From the NCBI GenBank assembly GCA_016926135.1, contig JAFGPH010000625.1, positions 1 to 24,056 of the forward strand: a stretch of DNA of 24,056 nt, written 5' to 3'. The notes under the pieces were generated by a model. The model was not told where the DNA came from, did not search any database, and saw only the letters and a list, made by a program, of their open reading frames with translations. Position numbers and translations under genes: made by a program. This DNA comes from Deltaproteobacteria bacterium (GTDB taxonomy: Bacteria; Desulfobacterota; DSM-4660; Desulfatiglandales; HGW-15). Below are positions 6,615 through 14,573 of this stretch, piece by piece (the first letter of the stretch is position 1; every line of letters starts with the position of its first letter).

Positions 6615-7824
6615 GCGCACGAAAATCCGGCCTTTTGTGGCCGCTGCGAGAAAGGGGGTTGGGGCGGCCCTGAACGAAATCCGGCATGCCCTCCGACCTC
6701 AGCAGCCGAAGATGATTCTGAACTTCAAGGAATTCTGTGCCTGTGAGCCTTTGAAGAGAGCCTTGCTATCCTACCTCGTAACGCCCCTGCTTCCGCCTTC
6801 GGCCCTGCGCGACCGCACCGCATTCAGCAACCTCGGCCTTGCTCAGCAGATCCCGCGGGCTCTCAACGAGTTGGGGTACGTCGTGGACATCATCCGCTAC
6901 GACGCACTGGATCTCCGCGTCTCTGGCCGATATGACCTGTTTCTCGGACATGGGGGGATCAACTTCGAGCAAATCAGCCGGCAGCTATCGCAGGATACGA
7001 AGCGAATCTATTTTTCAACCGGTGTCTACTGGAAAGAGATGAACATCCGGTTGGCCGGGCGATTATACGATCTGGCGCTTCGCCGTGGTCATCTTCTTCA
7101 TCCGGACAGGAAGATTGAATGGAGCGAAGAATTCGCAACCCGAACGGCCGATGGAATCATTTGCCTGGGAAGCCAGGCAACCGTGAATACCTATGCCGGG
7201 TTCCCCCTGGTCTTAGCGATCAACAACGCAACCTATCCCGTGACCTGGCCCGGATGGCGCGCCAAAGACTACGATCTGGGGCGAGACCATTTCCTTTTCT
7301 TCAGCGGTCCCGGGAACGTGCACAAGGGTCTGGACTTGCTGTTGGAGGCTTTCTGCGGCACGAAACTCCACTTGCACATCTGCCAGGGGATAGACCCCCT
7401 TTTCGCCGGTGCATACCATCATGAACTCACAGATTTCCCTAACATCCATCTTTATGGCCATCTTCCAATGCGCTCCAGGCAGTTTGAATCGTTGGTCGAT
7501 CGCTGCAACTGGGTGATCTCCGCCACCTGTGCGGAAGGACAGCCGGGTTCCGTCATTGAATGCATGGGTTACGGCCTGATTCCAATCTTGCCGGAGAGCG
7601 CGAGTCTGGACATCGCAGAATTCGGTCTTCAACTGAATGACTGTCATGTGAATACGATCCAATGTGCCATCCTGGAGGCTTCGAAACTGTCCGTCAGCAA
7701 GTGCCGCGAACGATCTCGCATGGCGATGGATAAGGTCTCGGCAGAATATTCGCCCGATCATTTCATCGCTTCTTTCAAGTCGCGCGTGCAGAGGATTTTG
7801 ACCGAAGCGCAGCAGGGTCGATGA
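6598..7824 (+). CDS. Glycosyltransferase of GT4-like (GT-B) fold
   Basis: 408 aa from ATG 6598, with GGAG at 6589-6592. An earlier ATG in frame (6535) would overlap the methyltransferase by 80 nt and is unlikely. The N-terminal half holds SNLGLAQQIPRALNELGYVVDIIRYD (nucleotide-sugar enzyme style) and FLGHGGINFE. The C-terminal half has the GT4 layout: FLFFSGPGNVHKGLDLLLEAF (donor-site loop), HLYGHLP, and an EX7E motif with Glu313 and Glu321 (EGQPGSVIE) followed by GYGLIPIL. It would transfer a sugar from a nucleotide donor at the cytoplasmic face; donor and linkage cannot be read from sequence. GC is about 57%, richer than the genes that follow. Confidence 0.82.
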   Translation: MIATAERTKIRPFVAAARKGVGAALNEIRHALRPQQPKMILNFKEFCACEPLKRALLSYLVTPLLPPSALRDRTAFSNLGLAQQIPRALNELGYVVDIIRYDALDLRVSGRYDLFLGHGGINFEQISRQLSQDTKRIYFSTGVYWKEMNIRLAGRLYDLALRRGHLLHPDRKIEWSEEFATRTADGIICLGSQATVNTYAGFPLVLAINNATYPVTWPGWRAKDYDLGRDHFLFFSGPGNVHKGLDLLLEAFCGTKLHLHICQGIDPLFAGAYHHELTDFPNIHLYGHLPMRSRQFESLVDRCNWVISATCAEGQPGSVIECMGYGLIPILPESASLDIAEFGLQLNDCHVNTIQCAILEASKLSVSKCRERSRMAMDKVSAEYSPDHFIASFKSRVQRILTEAQQGR

Positions 7825-7943
7825 AGCAGCGGCTGCAAACCCTGACTCACAAGAGGAATAGGCGACTTCGTAAATGATTGAAGTGAGCTCGGGACGGAAC
7901 GGTATGGTATAGGGAATCCCGGATATATTGCGGCGAAACAAGA

Positions 7944-8069
7944 ATGAAGAAGATAGCTTGTAGCATCCTGGGCGATAGAGCCGGGCGGGCAGTCTCAGCA
8001 ATGTTTGCGAGCGGAGTCAAAAGCCTCCTCAGTGAGGTCGACTCTTGCGGGGAAGGTATGGATGCATGA
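7944..8069 (+). CDS. Possible 41-aa ORF coupled to the downstream glycosyltransferase
   Basis: Within the 241-bp gap after the previous gene there is one short + strand frame, ATG 7944 to TGA 8069, whose stop overlaps the ATG of the next gene (ATGA at 8066-8069). The product would start MKKIACSILGDRAG and contains GVKSLLSEVDSC; it has no domain I recognise. A purine-rich stretch (about 7935-7943) precedes it. It may be a coupling leader peptide, a remnant of a deleted gene, or chance. The rest of the gap (7825-7943) shows no gene, terminator or repeat that I can support. Confidence 0.22.
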   Translation: MKKIACSILGDRAGRAVSAMFASGVKSLLSEVDSCGEGMDA

Positions 8070-9208
8070 GCTTGCCTGTGGTAGTTGACGGCATTATTTA
8101 TCAGTTGCAACCCCTCGGGGGAATATCTCGCCTTTTTTCTGAAATTCTTCCCCGCATCCGGGAGATAGATCCCGATATCAGAATTGTTTTGTTCACCGAC
8201 ACGGATGCAAAACTACCCACCAAGGAACTTCAGGGGATTACTCCTCTAATCATTCCCAAAGTTGAACGCTATTTGCGGCCTGCAAGACTCTGGGTGCCTC
8301 TTATTTCTCGAATTAGGGAATCTGCGCGCACCCTTTGGCTCGGGATGGGCCGAGGGCATATCTGGCATTCGACTTACTACACGATGCCCAAACACTGGAA
8401 AGGAAAACAGGTAGTCACCGTAGTCGATATGATCCACGAACGGTTTTCGAATCTATTCTCTACCCCAGAGGATGTGGTGTTTAGGAAAGTAAAGCGGCGC
8501 TGCGTTGAGAGTGCAGATGCCATAATTTGTATATCCGAGACTACGCGTCGCGATTTGGAGACCTTCTACGGCATTTGTGGAGACTACGTCCATGTCATTC
8601 CTTTGGGATGCAGCGAGGTTTTCACTACCCCTTCCCGGTGCTCCAAACCAGAAAAGAGTACAGAATGCCAACCCTTCCTGCTCTATGTCGGTGATCGGAA
8701 TCACTATAAAAACTTCACTGGGCTCGTGGGAACCTATGCCAAATGGCATTTGAAGAAAGATGTCCCCCTCGTCGTGGTTGGCAGGCGGTGGACTCTCTCC
8801 GAAAAACAACTCCTCGCGAACCTGAAGATCGACAATCTGATCACCCTTGTGACTGATTTGGATGACGAAGGGCTAAACAGGCTTTATCACCGAGCTTCGG
8901 CGCTGGTCTATCCTTCCCTTTACGAAGGTTTCGGAATCCCCTTGCTCGAAGCCATGAAATGCGGCTGCCCGATCATTGCATCTCACATCCCCTCAAGCCT
9001 GGAAATTGCCGGTGAGTGCCCGGTGTACTTCGAACCGCATGAGGAGAGCAGTCTTCTAGCAGCTTTAGATCTGCTCATGTCTGAAGGGAGAAACTCTGCG
9101 CGCACTGCCGTGGGCATTGAGCGGGTCAAGCGCTATTCCTGGGACAACACCGCCCGTGGGACCCTTTGCCTCTACCATAAACTGAAAGATGCGATGAATA
9201 GACGATAG
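8066..9208 (+). CDS. Glycosyltransferase family 4 (mannosyltransferase-like)
   Basis: 380 aa from ATG 8066, with GGGGAAGG (8049-8056) nine bases upstream. The in-frame TTG at 8045 lies before that ribosome site and is rejected. The N-terminus VVVDGIIYQLQPLGGISRLFSEIL is the GT4 acceptor-binding start with the Gly-rich loop. WHSTYYTMP and VVTVVDMIHERF match the GT4 subgroup that includes bacterial O-antigen mannosyltransferases. The C-terminal half has FLLYVGDRNHYKNFTGL and an EX7E motif, Glu287/Glu295 (EGFGIPLLE), followed by AMKCGCPIIAS. It would add a sugar, perhaps mannose or a GDP-mannose-derived residue given gmd in the locus, but the donor is inferred only. GC is near 48%, clearly lower than wzm. 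Confidence 0.88.
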   Translation: MSLPVVVDGIIYQLQPLGGISRLFSEILPRIREIDPDIRIVLFTDTDAKLPTKELQGITPLIIPKVERYLRPARLWVPLISRIRESARTLWLGMGRGHIWHSTYYTMPKHWKGKQVVTVVDMIHERFSNLFSTPEDVVFRKVKRRCVESADAIICISETTRRDLETFYGICGDYVHVIPLGCSEVFTTPSRCSKPEKSTECQPFLLYVGDRNHYKNFTGLVGTYAKWHLKKDVPLVVVGRRWTLSEKQLLANLKIDNLITLVTDLDDEGLNRLYHRASALVYPSLYEGFGIPLLEAMKCGCPIIASHIPSSLEIAGECPVYFEPHEESSLLAALDLLMSEGRNSARTAVGIERVKRYSWDNTARGTLCLYHKLKDAMNRR

Positions 9209-9236
9209 CCAGAATCCTTGTTGGGGGAACAAGACA

Positions 9237-10109
9237 ATGCTTCCAAAAATCTCGGTTGTTACGCCGTCATATAATTATGCTCCTTTTTTGGAGGAATGCA
9301 TCTGTTCAGTAGTCTCCCAAGCTTATCCCAATATTGAATATGCAATCATTGATGGTGGATCCTCGGATGGCAGCGTAGATATCATTCGAAAATACGAGAA
9401 TCGAATTGCTTTCTGGGTGAGTGAGCCTGATAGCGGTCAATATGCTGCCATCAACAAGGGATTTGCGGCAACCTCGGGAGAGATCATGGCATGGCTCAAT
9501 GCCGACGACAAGTATACTCCATGGGCTTTTCAAGTCATAGGGGAACTATTTGCCGTTTTTCCTGAAATCGAGTGGCTCACTTCGCGTTATCCAATACGGT
9601 GGGATCACACTGGAAGGGCCGTCGAATGCTCCTACGTTGAAGGATACAGTCGAGAGGCTTTTCTGAGGGGTGAATATCTCCCCGGACAGACCTGGTACGC
9701 CCGTGGATACATACTGCAAGAGTCGACCTTCTGGAGGAGAACTTTATGGGAAAAAGCGGGAAACCATGTGGACTCGAGTTTAAGAATGGCTGCAGACTTT
9801 GATCTGTGGGCAAGATTCTTCCAGCATGCCGATCTCGTTGCCGTGAACACTCCTCTTGGAGGATTTCGTTCTCACCCGAACCAGAAGACGGCGCGCTTTA
9901 TGGATCAGTATTCTTTGGAAGCCAAGGCTGTTCTCAGAAAGTATGGCTGGAAGCCTTCGGGACGACTCAGCAGTTATGTTCGCACCCGTCTTTTTTCCAG
10001 AACTCCGCGAAGGTTGAAGCGCCTGTTCAATTCCATTGGGTTGAGTTCGGTCTACAGAATTTGCGAGTACTCCGTGGATCAGAGCCGCTGGGAGCTGACT
10101 ATATTATGA
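9237..10109 (+). CDS. Glycosyltransferase family 2 (GT-A fold)
   Basis: 290 aa. The start MLPKISVVTPSYNYAPFLEECICSVV is the classical GT2 nucleotide-binding opening. IIDGGSSDGS gives the DGSSDGT-like loop, and NADD (Asp90/Asp91) is the metal-binding DXD-type motif. ESTFWRRTLWEKAG and AADFDLWARFF are the usual later GT2 features (the D-W pair near the catalytic base). The last 60 residues are basic and may contact the membrane. A GGGGGA stretch about nine bases before the ATG serves as ribosome site. The sequence is only about 38-48% GC and is similar in layout to the next gene, its likely paralogue. The sugar donor is not predictable. Confidence 0.9.
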   Translation: MLPKISVVTPSYNYAPFLEECICSVVSQAYPNIEYAIIDGGSSDGSVDIIRKYENRIAFWVSEPDSGQYAAINKGFAATSGEIMAWLNADDKYTPWAFQVIGELFAVFPEIEWLTSRYPIRWDHTGRAVECSYVEGYSREAFLRGEYLPGQTWYARGYILQESTFWRRTLWEKAGNHVDSSLRMAADFDLWARFFQHADLVAVNTPLGGFRSHPNQKTARFMDQYSLEAKAVLRKYGWKPSGRLSSYVRTRLFSRTPRRLKRLFNSIGLSSVYRICEYSVDQSRWELTIL

Positions 10110-10158
10110 CGAGTCCCCCATCAAGCGAGTAAACAGCGTGTTGAGGATAGAGGGCCTG

Positions 10159-10878
10159 ATGAAGGTTTCCATTATCACCGTATGCAAAAACCGAAAGGAC
10201 GTTATCGAAGTAGCGGTGAAGAGCGTTCTGAAACAAACCTGGGGGAACAGGGAGTATATCATTATAGACGGAGGGTCCACGGACGGGACACTGGAAATCG
10301 TTGAGAAATATAGGAACGGGATTGACATTGTCGTGAGCGAAGAAGATCTTGGAATTTACCACGCCATGAACAAAGGCATCAGGCTCGCCAAGGGGGATAT
10401 CGTCTACTTCCTCAATTCGGACGACTCGCTCTACGATCAGGATGTGCTTTCCGACATCGTACGCCGATTTCGTATGGGTAACCCGGTCGCGGTCTACGGC
10501 AACATCCTCCTGGTGGACTCGGTGAACGAAGATGTAATCAAATATGATCACGTAGACAGGCATTTTTTTCTGCACAACACGATCTGTCATCAGGCGATTT
10601 TTGCAAGGAAAGCTCTTTTTCAGGAGATCGGCCTGTATGACATACGGTACACCGTATACGCGGACGTAGACTGGCTGATCAAGGCATTCCTGAAGTATTC
10701 CTCCTCTTTTCGTTATTATGACAGGATGATCTGCCGCTATGCCTGCACCGGAATCAGCGCCGAGGCATTCTATGACAAAACCTATGTTCGAGAAAGGCTG
10801 CAAATTCTCTCGAAATATTTTTGGAGATCCAGGCTTTCTCTTTCGCTTAAGAAGGCCCTTGGACTGATTACCTTATAA
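10159..10878 (+). CDS. Glycosyltransferase family 2 (GT-A fold)
   Basis: 239 aa from ATG 10159, with AGAGGG five bases upstream. A GTG at 10138 in frame would add seven residues not seen in the family. MKVSIITVCKNRKDVIEVAVKSVL opens the GT2 domain. IIIDGGSTDGT is the nucleotide loop, NSDD (Asp88/Asp89) the DXD-type site, and TICHQAIFARKALFQEIG with ADVDWLIKAF gives the acceptor region. It resembles the WcaA/colanic-acid type of short GT2. The adjacent GT2 upstream shares the same motif order (IIDGGS, NKG, N.DD), so they probably arose by duplication and diverged. GC content is low (about 40-45%). Confidence 0.9.
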   Translation: MKVSIITVCKNRKDVIEVAVKSVLKQTWGNREYIIIDGGSTDGTLEIVEKYRNGIDIVVSEEDLGIYHAMNKGIRLAKGDIVYFLNSDDSLYDQDVLSDIVRRFRMGNPVAVYGNILLVDSVNEDVIKYDHVDRHFFLHNTICHQAIFARKALFQEIGLYDIRYTVYADVDWLIKAFLKYSSSFRYYDRMICRYACTGISAEAFYDKTYVRERLQILSKYFWRSRLSLSLKKALGLITL

Positions 10879-10941
10879 ATTCCCATAGGCAAATAGCCCA
10901 ATGACATGAGCCGACAGCTTTGAAGCACGGAAGAAGGGCTG

Positions 10942-11895
10942 ATGGAATCGATTCCCCCTTTTCAGAATGTTTACCTTGATTCACGATCCGCATATTCCTT
11001 CCTCGAGTTGAATGAAAGCGAATTCATCTTAAGGGTTTTCCTTTCATTGCGTGAAATGATGGGGCATGCCTTTACCACAACCGACTTCATAGTGTTTTCT
11101 TCACATAACCCGGATGAACTGCCCGGCTCGCTCTCTTCGGAGAAGCGCAGAAAGAGGGTTCTTATCTTTCTCTCGGACGAGACCGGGGGCATACCAGCGC
11201 ACCTTTCCATCCACTATAGTGCAGTTTTCAAATGCTACCTTCCATATGATGATGGCTTGGACAATATTTTCTCTTTCCCTCTTGGCTATGTGAAGGGCGT
11301 TCCCAGTGCAGAATACAAACCCTTGAAAGTGCGGAAATACGGCCTGTTCTTCACGGGGAATCTAAACTCCCCCCGAATAGAACTATATAAACAGTTGAGT
11401 ATTTTGAAATTCTTCCCATCACTGCTCATCAGAAGGCTCAGACGCAAATCCATCACCAGGGGTATCCTGGACAGGGCAATTGGCCTCGATTTTTCGCACT
11501 GCTTCCACAATTCATTCATCCGATTCACAAGCAGTTTTAAGAGCGGGATGGGTCAGGTTGAGTATGCCCAGATTCTCGCCGACAGCAGGATCGCCCTTTG
11601 TCCCAGAGGTTTCAGGAGTTCAGAAACATTCAGGCATTTTGAAGCCATGCGCGCAGGCTGTATTATTGTTTCTGAAAGACTCCCCCGCACTGCTTTTTAT
11701 GAGCACTCTCCAATTGTTCAAATCGATGACTGGAAATCCGGCTTGAGGAAAGCCTCCGAGATTCTCAGATCCGATGCCTTGCAGGAAGAAATGGCTATCA
11801 AAACAAGAGAATGGTGGGAAAAACGGTGCTCGGAAGAATCTACGGCCAGGTTTATATTGGACAAACTAGACAAACCCGAGAGCTTGAAATCCTGA
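10942..11895 (+). CDS. Exostosin/GT47-like glycosyltransferase
   Basis: 317 aa. AAGAAGGG lies just before ATG 10942. The C-terminal half contains EYAQILADSRIALCPRGF and then SETFRHFEAMRAGCIIVS (Cys220-Ser243). This 'L..S...LcP.G...s.R..Eal.aGCIPV' pattern is the hallmark of exostosin/GT47 and related bacterial enzymes. The N-terminal half (RKRVLIFLSDETG, KYGLFFTGNLNSPR) matches the acceptor-side domain of the same families. The canonical Pro of 'CIPV' is Ile here. The ends of GT47 enzymes vary, so the donor cannot be inferred. It is among the most AT-rich genes of the window. An assignment to another GT-B family with a similar motif is possible. Confidence 0.7.
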   Translation: MESIPPFQNVYLDSRSAYSFLELNESEFILRVFLSLREMMGHAFTTTDFIVFSSHNPDELPGSLSSEKRRKRVLIFLSDETGGIPAHLSIHYSAVFKCYLPYDDGLDNIFSFPLGYVKGVPSAEYKPLKVRKYGLFFTGNLNSPRIELYKQLSILKFFPSLLIRRLRRKSITRGILDRAIGLDFSHCFHNSFIRFTSSFKSGMGQVEYAQILADSRIALCPRGFRSSETFRHFEAMRAGCIIVSERLPRTAFYEHSPIVQIDDWKSGLRKASEILRSDALQEEMAIKTREWWEKRCSEESTARFILDKLDKPESLKS

Positions 11896-12011
11896 AAGAG
11901 CATCTGCGCTAAGGGGTTTCCTTCTTTTTTATGTGCTGCTGTTAGAAAATTTATGGAACTGCACGTTACAAATGTCTTTCCATTTCAGCCCATCCTCAAT
12001 ATAGAGATTCC

Positions 12012-13253
12012 ATGTCCCCTGACGCACGAAAACTCACGATCCTCGTAGCGGCCGCCCAATATCCGAATACCCTGGCATGCGGGGCGAGGCTCCATTTGTT
12101 CCGAATGATTCAGGGGTTTCATACCCACGGCCATTCCGTAGAGGTTCTGACATTCGCGGATCCTGGTGCCGCCCAACGCCTCCAGACAGGATGGATCGAG
12201 CCCTACTGCCGATCCGTGGAGATCCTTCCCCTCCCCCCCCAATGGAAGGGGAAACATTTGCGGCCCGTGCGCCGGCTGATTTCAAACCTGGATTCCCTTT
12301 CTCTACCCTATCGGTCCGCTCACTTCTCACGGCGACTGAAAGAAAAAATCATCGCCTCCGGTGCCGACATCCTTTACTTCGACGGGTACCCCATGGCCCA
12401 GTACGTAGACATCGCTCAACCCCTGCCCCGGGTCATCTGCCCCAGAGATTGTGTTTCACTGCTCCTGGAGAGGGAACTCAGTCGAAAGGGTCTGAGAAGC
12501 CTAAAACAGCCTTTTCTCCGATGGGAGCTTCGAAAACGACGAAACCAGGAGGCCCGATACCACCGATTCCATGCGTGTTTTTTTGTTGCAAGGCAGGATG
12601 CCATGAGGGCCGGGGATTTATCTCCATCCGCGAATGCCGTCTGGGCGCCCAACGGAGTGGACACGGATTTTTTCGCACCTCAAGGACTGAAACCCGATCC
12701 TCTGACTGTGACGTTCACGGGTTCCATGGGCTATGGGCCCAATGAGGAGGCCGTGCTCTGGTTTTCCTCCCATGTCTGGCCCCTGTTAACCCGGAGATAT
12801 CCTGATGCAAAATTCTGCATTGCAGGCGCCAACCCCGGGACGGAGGTGAGGGCGTTGAGCATGAAAGACAAACGTGTGGTGGTGACGGGCTTCGTGGAAG
12901 ACCTGCGCCCTTACCTCGAAAAATCGGCTGTCGTGGTAGCCCCCATGCAGGGCGGTACGGGTATCAAAAACAAGGTGCTGGAGGCGATGGCCATGGCTCG
13001 GCCCGTTGTTGCGACCCCCATGGCCCTGGAAGGGATCGAGCACGCCCGGGACGGGGTGCACTTTCTCTGTGCGAAGACGCCCGGGGAATTGGCGGATAAG
13101 GTGATGACGTTCTGGGCTGAACCTCACGAGGGCCGGATCATGGGCGAAAAAGCCAGGGACATGGCGCTTCGCCATTACAGTTGGCAAAGTACCCAGGACT
13201 TCTGCACGCACCTCCTCGAAGAGGCCGCGAGGTTCAAAAAACGGCATGACTGA
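12012..13253 (+). CDS. Glycosyltransferase family 4 (stp1-like subgroup)
   Basis: 413 aa from ATG 12012. The N-terminus LTILVAAAQYPNTLACGARLHLFRMIQGF and the C-terminal VTFTGSMGYGPNEEAVLWF, VTGFVEDLRPYLEKSAVVVAPMQGG and TGIKNKVLEAMAMARPVVATP match the GT4 subgroup found in exopolysaccharide/PEP-CTERM-associated clusters. Glu324 (LEAM) would be the second Glu of the donor-binding motif; the first Glu position is a Gly-rich segment (QGGTGIKNKVLE), as is normal for this subgroup. GC content jumps to about 63% here, so this gene begins the second GC-rich block. It follows a 116-bp AT-rich spacer (11896-12011) in which I see no clear terminator or promoter. Confidence 0.88.
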   Translation: MSPDARKLTILVAAAQYPNTLACGARLHLFRMIQGFHTHGHSVEVLTFADPGAAQRLQTGWIEPYCRSVEILPLPPQWKGKHLRPVRRLISNLDSLSLPYRSAHFSRRLKEKIIASGADILYFDGYPMAQYVDIAQPLPRVICPRDCVSLLLERELSRKGLRSLKQPFLRWELRKRRNQEARYHRFHACFFVARQDAMRAGDLSPSANAVWAPNGVDTDFFAPQGLKPDPLTVTFTGSMGYGPNEEAVLWFSSHVWPLLTRRYPDAKFCIAGANPGTEVRALSMKDKRVVVTGFVEDLRPYLEKSAVVVAPMQGGTGIKNKVLEAMAMARPVVATPMALEGIEHARDGVHFLCAKTPGELADKVMTFWAEPHEGRIMGEKARDMALRHYSWQSTQDFCTHLLEEAARFKKRHD

Positions 13254-13257
13254 TTCT

Positions 13258-13274
13258 CCGGACCCGATCCCCGC
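13258..13274. repeat. 17-bp direct repeat, left copy
   Basis: CCGGACCCGATCCCCGC at 13258-13274 recurs exactly at 14432-14448. The two copies bracket one complete glycosyltransferase gene (13284-14393). The bases on either side of the copies differ, so this is a discrete 17-bp unit. Confidence 0.65.
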
Positions 13275-13283
13275 CGAGGCCGA

Positions 13284-14393
13284 ATGAAGCACAGGAACAT
13301 CCTCTATTTTTCGAGCTTTGGGACCCTGAAAGGGGGAGGACAAAAAAGCCTTCTGCTCCTCCTGAGGCGGCTGGACCGAGAGCGCTTTGCGCCCAAGTGC
13401 GTGGCTCCCACCGAAGGCGATTTCTGCAACAGGCTTGAGAAACAAGGCATCCCATGCTTTGTCATCCCCATGGGCAGGCCCAGATCCATTCATTTTACCG
13501 ACACCATCCGAACCATTGCCGGAGTTTACCGGTTGATCCGCAGGGAAAAGGTCCACCTTGTACACACGGACGGCCCCAGAAACACATTCTTCGCAGGCAT
13601 GGCCGCAAGGTTCGCGGGGATCCCGGTAGTCTTTCATGTAAGGGTAACGGACACGTTTCACTACTTTGACCGGATCCTTCCTCACCTTGCAGATGCGTTC
13701 ATCTTTGTTTCGGAGTCGGCTCGATCACGCTTTCACGCCCTCTCAGCGGCAAAGCTGCAGCGAGTCATATACAACGGCATCGACCCCAGCGAGTTCGAAG
13801 ACATCCGGGCTGATCCGTCCTTTTATGGATTTCTCAAAGGAGATCCGGCGCCTTTTAGGGTGGGCTGCATAGGCAGAATAGAGGCCGCCAAGGGGCAGAA
13901 CTTTCTCCTGGAAGCCGTGCCTGAAATCATCCGGAGGGTCGGCGAAACCCATTTCTTCTTTCTTGGGGAGCAGGATGCGGAAACCATGAGGGGACTTCGA
14001 ACCCTCTTGACACCCATCCAGGGGTATGTCCACTTCACCGGGTTTCTTGACAACCCCTACCCTGCCATGAAAGGGCTGGATCTGGTAGTTCTCCCCTCCC
14101 TTTCCGAGGGCTTTTCGCGATCCGTTCTGGAAGCAATGGCCTTGAAAAAGGCGGTTGTCGCTACGCGTGTGGGTGGAAATCCCGAGGCCGTCTCGGACGG
14201 AGTGACAGGCTGGCTCGTGCCTCCATGCGACCCCGGGGCGCTTTGCGATCGCATTGTCGATCTTCTTTCCGACCCCGTAAAGCGGCAAAAGATGGGAAAC
14301 GCGGCTCATGAAAGGGTCGTAAAGGCGTTTGATATCAGGAAAAGCACCCGGGAGATCGAGGAAGTTTACTCGAGACTTCTTCGTCTCCCCTAA
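13284..14393 (+). CDS. Glycosyltransferase family 4
   Basis: 369 aa. The start MKHRNILYFSSFGTLKGGGQKSLLLLLRRL has the GT4 Gly-rich acceptor loop (GGGQ). VHTDGPRNTFFAGMAARFAGIPVVFHVRVTD is the mid-domain, QRVIYNGIDPSEF the usual 'NGvD...F', and FRVGCIGRIEAAKGQNFLLEAVPEI the donor-domain start. The EX7E pair is Glu275/Glu283 (EGFSRSVLE), followed by AMALKKAVVATRVGGNPEAV. This is a textbook GT4, with the best match among WbpY/WaaG-type enzymes by pattern only. It lies between two exact copies of a 17-bp repeat and is separated from the next gene by 180 bp, so it could be a movable single-gene unit. Confidence 0.92.
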   Translation: MKHRNILYFSSFGTLKGGGQKSLLLLLRRLDRERFAPKCVAPTEGDFCNRLEKQGIPCFVIPMGRPRSIHFTDTIRTIAGVYRLIRREKVHLVHTDGPRNTFFAGMAARFAGIPVVFHVRVTDTFHYFDRILPHLADAFIFVSESARSRFHALSAAKLQRVIYNGIDPSEFEDIRADPSFYGFLKGDPAPFRVGCIGRIEAAKGQNFLLEAVPEIIRRVGETHFFFLGEQDAETMRGLRTLLTPIQGYVHFTGFLDNPYPAMKGLDLVVLPSLSEGFSRSVLEAMALKKAVVATRVGGNPEAVSDGVTGWLVPPCDPGALCDRIVDLLSDPVKRQKMGNAAHERVVKAFDIRKSTREIEEVYSRLLRLP

Positions 14394-14431
14394 GGTAGTG
14401 TTTCAGGCACGGCTTTGCAGGCACGGTCATA

Positions 14432-14448
14432 CCGGACCCGATCCCCGC
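14432..14448. repeat. 17-bp direct repeat, right copy
   Basis: Second exact copy of the unit found at 13258-13274, lying 38 bp after the stop of the glycosyltransferase it brackets. Close by is a shorter direct repeat, CAGGCACGG, at 14404-14412 and 14418-14426. Confidence 0.65.
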
Positions 14449-14491
14449 TGAACCCGGGATCTTCGACCGGCATCCGGTTCTTTTCTGCCGG

Positions 14492-14514
14492 ATTCCCCGG
14501 TCAAGCCGGGGGAT
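14492..14514. repeat. REP-like palindromic element
   Basis: ATTCCCCGG (14492-14500), loop TCAAG and CCGGGGGAT (14506-14514) form a nine-pair hairpin with one G-T pair. The form 'attccccggtcaag(c)cgggg(g)atgac' is a widely scattered intergenic palindrome in many proteobacterial genomes (general knowledge). It lies in the 180-bp gap before the Asn-synthase-like gene. It is not followed by a T-run, so I do not call it a terminator. Confidence 0.5.
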
Positions 14515-14561
14515 GACGGCTTTTGGCTTTTTTCTGCCGGCCGGATGCGATTCTCAAGCAC

Positions 14562-14568
14562 GGAGGTG
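14562..14568 (+). promoter_or_regulatory. Strong ribosome binding site that fixes a TTG start
   Basis: GGAGGTG at 14562-14568 is seven bases upstream of TTG 14574. An in-frame TGA at 14571-14573 directly precedes that TTG, so no earlier start is possible. The nearby ATG at 14570 is in another frame that does not encode the family protein. Confidence 0.75.
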
Positions 14569-14573
14569 AATGA

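Noticed and set aside
12786..13685. Minus-strand frame of 299 codons across two GT4 genes
   Set aside because: It spans the end of one strongly supported gene and the start of another, has no recognisable domain and is an antisense shadow.
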